Positions 34,074 through 41,238 of a stretch of DNA of 41,238 bases are shown here, piece by piece (the stretch's first letter is position 1; each line of letters starts with the position of its first letter). The DNA lies in the NCBI GenBank assembly GCA_964391305.1, contig CAYMJO010000002.1:1-41238 (forward strand). Reading direction: 5' to 3'. The notes beneath the pieces were generated by a model. It was not told the origin of the DNA. It did not search any database and worked only from the letters and a program-made list of their open reading frames with translations. This DNA comes from CAYMJO01 sp964391305. Its GTDB lineage: Bacteria; Patescibacteriota; CALEFQ01. Position numbers and translations under genes: made by a program.

Positions 34074-35550
34074 AATAAAGCTTTCTAGCGGTTATGAACG
34101 CTACTTTGTGCGTGCCGGGAGCCGCTGGCCTTTTTCTACAAAGAAAAAGAGGGAAGAAAAGCTTGAATATGTGCCTTTTCCGTTTTATTTGGCATATTCC
34201 GCGGCATTGCTTAAGAAAGAGGGATTTGAAGTGCATGCGTACGATGGTGTGGCTTTGAATGTGACCGAAAAATTTTTTTTAAAAAAAGTAAAAGAAATAA
34301 ATCCGGATATTGTACTCTTTGAAACTTCTACGCCGACAATTTCAGAAGATTTGAAATTCGCCAAGGAAATTAAGAAGCAAACCTCTAGGGTTGTAATATG
34401 TCTTGCCGGACCGCACGTGACGACTTTTCCGAAGAAAACTTTGGAAAGTTGTAAAGAAATTGATTATGTTTTACTGCAAGAATACGAGCTTTCCTTTCTA
34501 GATCTTTGTAAAATTTTGAAAGAAAAGCAATCCCCTGAAAATATAAAAGGAATTGCTTACAGGAAAGATGGACCGATTCAAATTAATAAGGCAGATTTGA
34601 TAGATCCGCTGAATCAGCTACCATTTCCAGATAGAACAATTTTCCCATCCAACGATAAACCGGACATAAACGTTTACTGGGACGGTTTCTGCCAATACAA
34701 ACCGTCTGTGCAAATGCATGCCTCTAGAGGCTGTCCGTTTCGATGTAATTTTTGTCTCTGGAATCAAGTCATGTATCAAAATGGAAAGTACCGAATGTTT
34801 CCTCCAAAACGCATCGTCGATGAAATGATAGACGCTCAAAAAAAATTTGGCGCCAAGGAAATTTATTTCGATGATGATACGTTTACGGCGGATAAAAAAC
34901 AAGTTTTGAGTATTTGCAAAGAAATCAAGCGGAGAGGTTTGAATATCAAATGGTCGGTGATGGGCGACGCGATGATTTCGGATAAAGAAATGATCGACGC
35001 CATGGCAGACGCCGGTTGTATCGGCATGAAATTTGGAGTCGAATCCGGTAATTTGAAAATCTTAAAACATATCAAAAAGCCCGTGAATTTCGATAAATTG
35101 AGAAAAGTTGCCAAATGGTGCGCGGCTCGAAAAATCAAAACCCACGCGACTTTTACCTTTGGGCTTTCTGGAGAAAGCGCGCAGACGATGGAAGAAACCC
35201 TGGACTTGGCAAAAAGTCTCGATGTTGATTCGGTACAATTTAGCATTACCACTCCATTCCCCGGAACGCGCTATTACGACGAATTAAGAGAAGAAGGAAG
35301 ATTGCTCGCGAAAAACTGGAAAGAATATGACGGCGCTTCGTCTTCGATTGTCAAATTTGAGCATTTGGAAAATAAGGAAGTGGAGAATTTTTGCGCAACG
35401 GCGAGCGGCAAATGGCTGCGCAACAAAGCTGTGAAGCCCACTTGGGTTCTTAGACAAATATTCAATCTCAACCGATTACGCAGGGGACAGGGGACAAAGG
35501 CTATTTTCAGTCGAGTCAAACGTGGATTCGAACTGGCTTCTCATAAATGA
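34042..35550 (+). CDS. B12-binding-type radical SAM enzyme
   Basis: 502 residues. MKILLANPPCR is the standard N-terminus of the cobalamin-binding domain, with CLAGPHVTTFPKKTL (H125) and YVLLQEYELSF, the latter a variant of the usual GEGE segment with no Gly-Glu. The barrel has C231-xxx-C235-xx-C238 (GCPFRCNFC), FDDDTFTADKKQ, KFGVESGNLKILKHI and TPFPGTRYYDEL. The start overlaps the giant gene by 32 bases, which is long for this locus but fits because no later ATG preserves the domain. The C-terminal 100 residues are helical and family-variable. The close neighbour at 35566 has the same layout but only distant sequence similarity. Substrate unknown. Confidence 0.87.
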   Translation: MKILLANPPCRIKLSSGYERYFVRAGSRWPFSTKKKREEKLEYVPFPFYLAYSAALLKKEGFEVHAYDGVALNVTEKFFLKKVKEINPDIVLFETSTPTISEDLKFAKEIKKQTSRVVICLAGPHVTTFPKKTLESCKEIDYVLLQEYELSFLDLCKILKEKQSPENIKGIAYRKDGPIQINKADLIDPLNQLPFPDRTIFPSNDKPDINVYWDGFCQYKPSVQMHASRGCPFRCNFCLWNQVMYQNGKYRMFPPKRIVDEMIDAQKKFGAKEIYFDDDTFTADKKQVLSICKEIKRRGLNIKWSVMGDAMISDKEMIDAMADAGCIGMKFGVESGNLKILKHIKKPVNFDKLRKVAKWCAARKIKTHATFTFGLSGESAQTMEETLDLAKSLDVDSVQFSITTPFPGTRYYDELREEGRLLAKNWKEYDGASSSIVKFEHLENKEVENFCATASGKWLRNKAVKPTWVLRQIFNLNRLRRGQGTKAIFSRVKRGFELASHK

Positions 35551-35565
35551 TCATTTTTTACTTCG

Positions 35566-37029
35566 ATGAAACATAAATCTGAAATATTATTCGTAAATCC
35601 CGGCAGATATCTCTACGCTTATCCATCCCTTGGAATTGGATATCTGTCTTCTTATTTAAAAAAATATTCGAAATATGTTGAAAAAATTTCTCTAGCCGAT
35701 GAGAACGCCAAGGAGGTACCCGAAGATATTATAAAAGAAAATAGGCCGCGAATAGTCGGAATTATAGCTTCAACACCACAGATAAACCGGGCTCATGCAA
35801 TCGCAGAATTTTGCAAGGCTATGGATAAGGATATCATCTGTATTGTAGGAGGCGTGCATACATCCATATTGCCAAAAAGAACTCTTAAGGAATTTCCATG
35901 TTTCGATGTTGGGGTTTGCGGTGAAGGCGAAGAAACACTCAAGGAACTCGTTGACAATATTTTTGAAGCAGACTTCAGGCTCGACAAAGTAGACTGTTCG
36001 TCTATCAAAGGTTTAGTATATCGTAAGGAAGATAAGGTGTTTGTTTCCCCAAAAAGAGAGCTGATCAAAAATCTAGACACAATACCGATACCGGACAGAC
36101 GTTTGTACAATTTGAAATTTTATTTAAAGCCTAGACAAGCGATTAGAGGCGTTGCACGCAAGGCCGTTCAGATGATGAGCTCTCGAGGATGCCCTTATAA
36201 TTGCCGGTTCTGCTCCAGTTGTATCATGTGGGAAAGAAAAGTAAGATTTCATTCTTCAGAGCGTTTTATCGAAGAAGTTGAAGATCTAATCAGTCTCGGG
36301 TTTAATGGCTTCTTCCTACACGATGACACTTTTATCGCAGACAAAAAAAGAGTCCACCAAATTTGTGAGTTGTTGATAAAGAAGAACTATCATAAAAAAT
36401 TGATCTGGGCGGCGCAGCTTAGGCCCAATTTGATAAATAATGAAGATGATGTTGAAATGCTGCGGCTAATGAAAAAAGCTGGTTGTCTTCAGGTCGAATA
36501 TGGCTTCGAGAGCGGCTCCGACAAAGTTTTATCTTTTCTAAAAAGAAACTCCGCCACCATCAAGCAAAATCAGAAAGCAATTGATTTGACAAAAAAATCC
36601 GGTTTAAGAATCTTCGGCAACTTTATGTTGGGAACACAAGGAGAGACAAAAGAAGATATTATCAAGACAAAGAAATTTGTTCTTCGAAACAGCAACAAAC
36701 TGGATTATTTTCAAGCGTATATCACAACACCATATCCGGGAACGGAATTATGGGATCTTTGTAAAAAAGAAGGATTGCTCAAAGACGTTACTTGGGAAAA
36801 GTTTGGCATGGGAATTCTGGATGAAGTCGTTTTTTCCAACACGGTCGATCATGATTTCGTTTTGCAAACAGTGAGAGAATTGACACAGCACGCCGTGGGA
36901 AAAATTTCTACCATAGATAAACTAAAATGGCTGCGAGTAAGACTGGCGGATGATCCTAAATATGTCTTTAATATGTTAAAAGAACACTTTTTCCAAAGTG
37001 CTTCTATCAAATCACACGATGACAAGTAA
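35566..37029 (+). CDS. B12-binding-type radical SAM enzyme
   Basis: 487 residues. Cobalamin-domain landmarks: ILFVNPGRYLYAYPSLGIGYLSSYL, IVGGVHTSILPKRTL (H98) and GVCGEGEETLKEL. The barrel shows C209-xxx-C213-xx-C216 (GCPYNCRFC), with two further cysteines at 219 (RFCSSC), then HDDTFIADKKR and YGFESGSDKVLSFLKR. Two further landmarks are NFMLGTQGETKEDI and TTPYPGTELWDL. It shares its layout with the adjoining enzyme at 34042 and with that at 38228, and the N-terminal PSLGIGYLSSYL matches HpnP/HpnR-like and glycan-associated members alike, so a hopanoid-type role cannot be excluded by sequence alone. Fifteen bases separate it from the gene before; the GT4 gene behind it overlaps by 11. Confidence 0.87.
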   Translation: MKHKSEILFVNPGRYLYAYPSLGIGYLSSYLKKYSKYVEKISLADENAKEVPEDIIKENRPRIVGIIASTPQINRAHAIAEFCKAMDKDIICIVGGVHTSILPKRTLKEFPCFDVGVCGEGEETLKELVDNIFEADFRLDKVDCSSIKGLVYRKEDKVFVSPKRELIKNLDTIPIPDRRLYNLKFYLKPRQAIRGVARKAVQMMSSRGCPYNCRFCSSCIMWERKVRFHSSERFIEEVEDLISLGFNGFFLHDDTFIADKKRVHQICELLIKKNYHKKLIWAAQLRPNLINNEDDVEMLRLMKKAGCLQVEYGFESGSDKVLSFLKRNSATIKQNQKAIDLTKKSGLRIFGNFMLGTQGETKEDIIKTKKFVLRNSNKLDYFQAYITTPYPGTELWDLCKKEGLLKDVTWEKFGMGILDEVVFSNTVDHDFVLQTVRELTQHAVGKISTIDKLKWLRVRLADDPKYVFNMLKEHFFQSASIKSHDDK

Positions 37030-38221
37030 TCCCACAAGTTCCCGTAAGTCAAAACTAAGAAAAAGAATCGGGGTAGTTGTCGGACAGATGATACAAATCG
37101 GCGGAGTTGGAATTGTAGCCATGGAAGAAGTAAGGAATTTCAGAAAGCTTGGATATGACGCAGAGCTCATCGTAATAAAAGAGAAAAAAGGATTTTTGGA
37201 ACATAAAAAACTGGCAAGCGACATTCCTCTTCGGTTTCTCTCAAGAGATTTCCCTTGGTGGGCCAAGATAAATTTCAAAATTCCAGGTTTTTCGTTCTTC
37301 TCTCTTTTTCATCTTTTGGCTTACTTCGCGATACCAAAAATGATAAAGAAAGGAGATTACGATCTTTTGATCGTCCACGAAACTTATAATTGCTTTTCGG
37401 TTTTACGTTTGCAGCGGAAGGGAATACCCTGTATAGCCTACATCTTCGATCCGATTTCACATGTTCTTCCCAGTGTTTATAAGAAAAAATTTCTAAGACA
37501 CTTTTTCCCCGTAATTCTTCCCATCGCGAAGCATTTTGATAAAAAGTTTGTCAGAGACAGCTCAATGACATTTGTAGGATCAAATGTTCACTTGAATTTT
37601 TACAAATCCCTCGACGTAGATGCAAGTAAGATCAAAGTAATCTATCCGGGAATTGTGCCGGAGCCAAATTATCCGGACACAAAACGCACGTACATAATGG
37701 CTCTGACCAAATGGGCCACAGGCAAAAAGCCAGGTTTTCTGATTAAGGTTTTGAAAAATTTGAAGAACAAAAAAATCAGATTGATAGTTGCGGGAAATTG
37801 GGCAACTCCCGAACTAAAAAGAGAGTTTTTGGAAAAAGCCAAAAGCGCCGGTCTGCAAAATAGAATCGAAGTCACCGGCCGCATTAGTAATGAGGAAAAA
37901 ACGAAGCTGTTTTCTTATGCTTTGGCGTTGATTCATCCTATATTTGAAGGATTTGGAATGTTCGCGCTCGAAGCGGCAACCTGTGGTTGTCCAACAATAA
38001 TGCCCGAAAAATCCGGCGTAACCGATGTTCTCAAAAATGGCAAAGAGGGAATATTCCTGTCTGAAGGCGATGTAAAAGCTTTTGTCAAACATCTCGATGA
38101 TTTTATTGATAATCCAAAGCTGGCTATTGAAATGGGCAAGCGTGCCAGAGAAGTGGCAAATAAGTACACATGGGTTTACCACGTCAAAAGGATAGAAAAA
38201 GAAATCAAGAACATTATATAA
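37019..38221 (+). CDS. GT4-family glycosyltransferase (GT-B fold)
   Basis: 400 residues. The N-terminal domain opens with RIGVVVGQMIQIGGVGIVAMEEV (Gly loop) and the donor domain shows IYPGIVPEPNYP, VTGRISNEEKTKLF and an intact EX7E in EGFGMFALEAATCGCPTIM. I place the start at the ATG at 37019, which gives an 11-base overlap with the radical SAM gene before; an ATG at 36998 would add seven residues and a 32-base overlap. The next gene starts six bases after its stop. It is flanked on both sides by radical SAM genes of the cobalamin type, one of the clearest physical links between the two enzyme classes in this locus. Confidence 0.88.
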   Translation: MTSNPTSSRKSKLRKRIGVVVGQMIQIGGVGIVAMEEVRNFRKLGYDAELIVIKEKKGFLEHKKLASDIPLRFLSRDFPWWAKINFKIPGFSFFSLFHLLAYFAIPKMIKKGDYDLLIVHETYNCFSVLRLQRKGIPCIAYIFDPISHVLPSVYKKKFLRHFFPVILPIAKHFDKKFVRDSSMTFVGSNVHLNFYKSLDVDASKIKVIYPGIVPEPNYPDTKRTYIMALTKWATGKKPGFLIKVLKNLKNKKIRLIVAGNWATPELKREFLEKAKSAGLQNRIEVTGRISNEEKTKLFSYALALIHPIFEGFGMFALEAATCGCPTIMPEKSGVTDVLKNGKEGIFLSEGDVKAFVKHLDDFIDNPKLAIEMGKRAREVANKYTWVYHVKRIEKEIKNII

Positions 38222-38227
38222 ATCTTA

Positions 38228-39712
38228 ATGATAGCCTTTGTTTCAAATAGTAAAAATATACGAAGTATGACTGTTCCTGTTCATTATCTTAACATGTCGT
38301 CGTTCTTGACAGCTCATGGAATCGAAAATGACATTATCGAAGTCAAAGAACGATCTAGATTTATAGATAGGCCTTCCGAATATTACGATAACATTTTGAT
38401 TAACAGAATAAAGAAAAAACCCTATAAATATATCGGGCTTTCTTGCTATACGACAGATTATAATACAACATTAAAACTTATTAAAAAAATAAAGAAGGCG
38501 TTGCCCGACGTAAAAATTATAATTGGAGGACCACATGTGACTTTGCGTCCCAAGGATCCATTTCTTTCAAAAGCCCCCGTGGATGTAGTCATTATAGGAG
38601 AAGGAGAATATCCACTATTAAATATTTTAAAAAAGAAGAAAAGTCTGCATGAGATTGACGGCGTTTGTTTCAAAGAAAAAGGAAAAATCATAATTAACAA
38701 ACCACAATGTCTAGCTAAAGATCTGACGCACATTCCATTGCCCGCATACGACAAGATTGACATGGATTTTTATCTGCGACCTGACAATATGGGAATAAGA
38801 TTTTTGGTGACATCGTGCATACATATTTTTACGAGTCTTGGCTGTCCGTTCAACTGCGTCTTCTGCGCAAATAAAGGGCTGTACAAAGCGCAAAATAGTA
38901 GTAAAATAGTCAGATGTAAAAGCGTTGATCAAGTTATCAATGAAATCAAATTTTTAAAAAAGAAATACGGCATGGAAGCTTTTTACATACAGGACGACAC
39001 CCTTACGCTAGATAAAAAAAGAGTTAAAGAAATATGCCGTCGATTGAAAAAGGAAAAGCTTAACATGCTTTGGGGAGCAGAGACGCGAGTAAACCTTATC
39101 AACGAAGATCTTATTGTAAAAATGAAATATGCTGGATGCCGTCAACTCGATTTTGGAGTTGAGGCGGCAACTCAAGAAGCGCTGGACAGAATCAAAAAGA
39201 AAATAACTATCGAAGAGACCAAGAAGGCTTTTGCATTATGCCGAAAACATGGGATAAGAACGGGGGCAAATATCATGCTCAATATTCCAGGAGAAACGGA
39301 AAGGGATGTGAAAGAAATCAAAGGATATCTGAAATCTCTCAAAGCGGACGTATATTACATCGCTCTCACTGTTCCTTTTATTGGAACGGAAGCGTATGAC
39401 AAATATGTGAAACCTCGACTCACTCTCAAAGAGTACTCCCTTTTTGAAAATCCTTTTTTGTACGGCACTATCATTGACAAGCGCTTTCGACTGGCGAAGC
39501 ACAATCTGCCGCTCGAAAAAATCATTGCCAAAATGCGAGTTTCCTTGGTTCTGCCCAAAACAATTTTGGATTTTCCCCTACGCATGTTTTATATAAAATA
39601 TCTATGGAAATCGAAATATAAGCTGGCAATTTTATACTCAATGGCGAAAAACTTTATAGCCGTATTTAATCTAGGCTTGGAATTTTTGTTCAGAAAGAAA
39701 TCTCCTCAATAA
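38228..39712 (+). CDS. B12-binding-type radical SAM enzyme
   Basis: 494 residues. IIIGGPHVTLRPKDPF (H103) and VVIIGEGEYPLLNIL mark the cobalamin-type N-terminal domain, although the first strand is unusual (MIAFVSNSKNIRSMTVPVHY rather than NPP). The barrel has C206-xxx-C210-xx-C213 (GCPFNCVFC), QDDTLTLDKKRV, DFGVEAATQEALDRIKKK and NIMLNIPGETERDV. Among the five B12-type members it is closest in pattern to the one at 19438 (both have GVE-A, KK-I, R-Y/G-TN/AN and a helical tail with FK/LF segments). The tail here ends in hydrophobic stretches that could associate with the membrane. It lies six bases after a GT4 gene and 22 before a methyltransferase. Confidence 0.87.
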   Translation: MIAFVSNSKNIRSMTVPVHYLNMSSFLTAHGIENDIIEVKERSRFIDRPSEYYDNILINRIKKKPYKYIGLSCYTTDYNTTLKLIKKIKKALPDVKIIIGGPHVTLRPKDPFLSKAPVDVVIIGEGEYPLLNILKKKKSLHEIDGVCFKEKGKIIINKPQCLAKDLTHIPLPAYDKIDMDFYLRPDNMGIRFLVTSCIHIFTSLGCPFNCVFCANKGLYKAQNSSKIVRCKSVDQVINEIKFLKKKYGMEAFYIQDDTLTLDKKRVKEICRRLKKEKLNMLWGAETRVNLINEDLIVKMKYAGCRQLDFGVEAATQEALDRIKKKITIEETKKAFALCRKHGIRTGANIMLNIPGETERDVKEIKGYLKSLKADVYYIALTVPFIGTEAYDKYVKPRLTLKEYSLFENPFLYGTIIDKRFRLAKHNLPLEKIIAKMRVSLVLPKTILDFPLRMFYIKYLWKSKYKLAILYSMAKNFIAVFNLGLEFLFRKKSPQ

Positions 39713-39734
39713 ACTTAAATTAACGCTACATACA

Positions 39735-40400
39735 ATGAACCAAAATCAACTCAAAAATTCAGAAGCAGGTTACGATAAATTGCACTCCGATGAGGGATTT
39801 GCCGAAGAGCCGGAATATTATGAAATTTTGGGCTCGTTCCTTCGCGGAAATAAATCTGTCGATATCGGCTGCGGATCTGGTTTGATTGAAATTTTTTCTC
39901 CAGATACGGTCGCCGTTGACTTTTCAAAAAAGGCTTTGGAAATTGCGAAGAAAAAGGGAGCAAAGACTACAGTCCAGGCTCCAGCGGAGAAACTGCCTTT
40001 TAAAAACGATGAATTTCAAGTATCGTTGAGCAACGGTGTTCTTGAGCACTGTGTCGGCCAAACGAAAGCAGTATCGGAAATGGTTCGTGTTTCCAAAATA
40101 CAAATTCTTATCGTTCATGCCAAGCTTCCATTCCCATTTGCCCAACTCCGACCACTGACTAATAAAATCTTCGGACTTAAAGATCAACCGGTTGAAAATC
40201 CACTTTCCTTGCGAGAGATCAAAAGAATTCTCAAGGAAGCGGGATCAAGAACATTTATTGAGGGGGTTTGGAACTATATTGATCCTCGATGGATTTGGAA
40301 AAGGCTTCCATATGGTTTGATCAAATGGCCTTCACACTATTTCATTGTTGGCATGAAGACCAATAATACCGAGCGCAAGTTTTTAGGAGATATGAAATAA
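39735..40400 (+). CDS. class I SAM-dependent methyltransferase
   Basis: 221 residues. VDIGCGSGLIE (42-52) is motif I, VAVDFSKKALEIAKKKGA the strand 2 region, and LSNGVLEHCVGQTKAVSEMVRVSK the motif IV-V part of the Methyltransf_11 group. No extra domain. It is shorter than the other methyltransferases of the window and has a distinct C-terminus (LPYGLIKWPSHYFIVGMK), so it is not a copy of them. It follows a radical SAM gene by 22 bases; the next gene, also a methyltransferase, is 39 bases downstream. Confidence 0.83.
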   Translation: MNQNQLKNSEAGYDKLHSDEGFAEEPEYYEILGSFLRGNKSVDIGCGSGLIEIFSPDTVAVDFSKKALEIAKKKGAKTTVQAPAEKLPFKNDEFQVSLSNGVLEHCVGQTKAVSEMVRVSKIQILIVHAKLPFPFAQLRPLTNKIFGLKDQPVENPLSLREIKRILKEAGSRTFIEGVWNYIDPRWIWKRLPYGLIKWPSHYFIVGMKTNNTERKFLGDMK

Positions 40401-40439
40401 TATTCACTTAATCCAATATTTTAATTAATTTGGACATTT

Positions 40440-41222
40440 ATGGAATATATTAAGTGCGATTTGTGCGGCGCGGACGATTATACTCGCTTGTATCGATTGA
40501 AGCAGATTTTTATTTCAAAAGAAGCTTTTTTCACACTGGTCAAATGCAAGAAGTGCGGACTTATTTACATTAATCCGCAACCAGACAAGCAAGAAATGTT
40601 GCCTTACTATATGGAACTAGAAAATTACTATGCCTATAAGAGTGATGAGAATGATAGTACTGAACTATACACCAGATTATTGCACAGCATCTCCAACCAT
40701 GCTATCCGTGAAGCTTTCAAAGAACGTCATCCCATAAATATCGGCTTGTTGCTTTACTATATCTCTCGGCATCGTTTTAGTACGTTTCCAAGAGAGAAAC
40801 GAAATCATGGAAAAATACTGGATGTCGGAACTGGATCGGGTTTTTACCTAAAGCAAGTCAAGAAGCTTGGCTGGAATGTGTACGGCGTGGATATAAATGC
40901 CCAGGCTGCCAAGATAGCTAATCGAAACGGACTTAATGTCTTTTGTGGCGAACTTGCCGATGCAAAGTATCCCAACAATTTTTTTGACTTGATAAGAATA
41001 TCCATGGTTTTAGAACATGTTCACAGCCCCAGAGAATATATCAATGAAGCTTATCGTGTTCTGAAGCCAGGCGGTCTTCTGGGAATTTCCGTGCCAAACA
41101 TTGGAGGATATACGGCGCATCTGTACAAAGAAAAGTGGGCAATCCTTGATGTTCCCCAACATCTTTTTCAATTCACCGACAAGTGTTTTGCATACGGACA
41201 TTTTGCACTCGGTTTAAGATAA
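40440..41222 (+). CDS. zinc-ribbon SAM methyltransferase, apparent 3' frameshift near the window end
   Basis: As read, 260 residues ending in TAA at 41220-41222. A zinc ribbon (C6/C9 and C36/C39, CDLC and CKKC) is followed by the methyltransferase domain: ILDVGTGSGFY (126-136), GVDINAQA, and SMVLEHVHSPREYINEAYRVLKPGG. The family continues for some 70-100 residues after a PxHLFxFT motif, seen here as VPQHLFQFTDK, but the frame stops only 15 residues later. Adding one base in the TTT at 41213-41215 would restore LGFKIIREL with the canonical spacing after DK. The gene therefore probably continues beyond the window, interrupted by a one-base deletion or a sequencing error. It is the third methyltransferase type of this locus with a zinc ribbon or plain fold, and the second with a ribbon. 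Confidence 0.78.
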   Translation: MEYIKCDLCGADDYTRLYRLKQIFISKEAFFTLVKCKKCGLIYINPQPDKQEMLPYYMELENYYAYKSDENDSTELYTRLLHSISNHAIREAFKERHPINIGLLLYYISRHRFSTFPREKRNHGKILDVGTGSGFYLKQVKKLGWNVYGVDINAQAAKIANRNGLNVFCGELADAKYPNNFFDLIRISMVLEHVHSPREYINEAYRVLKPGGLLGISVPNIGGYTAHLYKEKWAILDVPQHLFQFTDKCFAYGHFALGLR

Positions 41223-41238
41223 TCCGAGAGCTTGATTA

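Noticed and set aside
1..41238. TGA-to-glycine recoding (as in some Patescibacteria)
   Set aside because: TGA ends several genes at expected family C-termini (for example 14219-14221 and 20962-20964), so the standard code is used here.
1..41238. CRISPR arrays, tRNA or rRNA genes, transposases or phage genes
   Set aside because: No regularly spaced repeats, no cloverleaf-like sequence and no recognisable recombinase or phage domain was seen on either strand.

Overview
This window looks like part of a surface-polysaccharide (glycan) assembly locus from a Candidate Phyla Radiation (Patescibacteria-like) bacterium. That placement is inferred from lysine-rich proteins, A/T-rich leaders with almost no Shine-Dalgarno sequences, tightly packed or overlapping genes, the standard genetic code (TGA is used as stop), and a gene mix that as far as I know is common in that radiation. 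No rRNA, tRNA, CRISPR array, insertion sequence or phage gene was seen. No gene-free stretch exceeds about 235 bases.

Left part (1-6521, + strand). A partial beta-rich protein is cut by the window edge. A GT4 glycosyltransferase ending in a clear terminator follows. Next is a three-gene sugar-nucleotide unit: 4,6-dehydratase (rmlB), a eukaryote-like single-protein 3,5-epimerase/4-reductase, and long-form rmlA. After another terminator-like hairpin and a promoter comes a secreted protein with a lytic-enzyme-like domain and two repeat units.

Minus-strand island (6577-8276). Two overlapping genes encode unrecognised membrane-anchored proteins. They are divergent from everything to their right. 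The two opposing promoters share one -35 region.

Main run (8418 to the right edge, all +). It starts with a Wzx-like flippase. It contains three GT2 enzymes, a GT4-GT4 fusion, two single GT4 enzymes, two AftD-like GT-C membrane proteins (one a 1954-residue tandem duplication), a WbiB-like sugar epimerase and a YdjM-like membrane hydrolase. It also encodes five radical SAM enzymes with a B12-binding-type N-terminus, two radical SAM/SPASM enzymes and five class I SAM methyltransferases. The last methyltransferase appears frameshifted 25 bases before the window end.

Working model (inference): the left genes make an activated 6-deoxy sugar, probably L-rhamnose. The WbiB-like enzyme may convert it to 6-deoxy-L-talose. 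Cytoplasmic GT2/GT4 enzymes build a lipid-linked glycan and the flippase exports it. GT-C proteins extend it outside using lipid-phosphate donors. The radical SAM and methyltransferase genes would modify the sugars, lipid carrier or a linked peptide by unusual methylation or rearrangement. The density of seven radical SAM genes among glycosyltransferases is the most striking property of the window.
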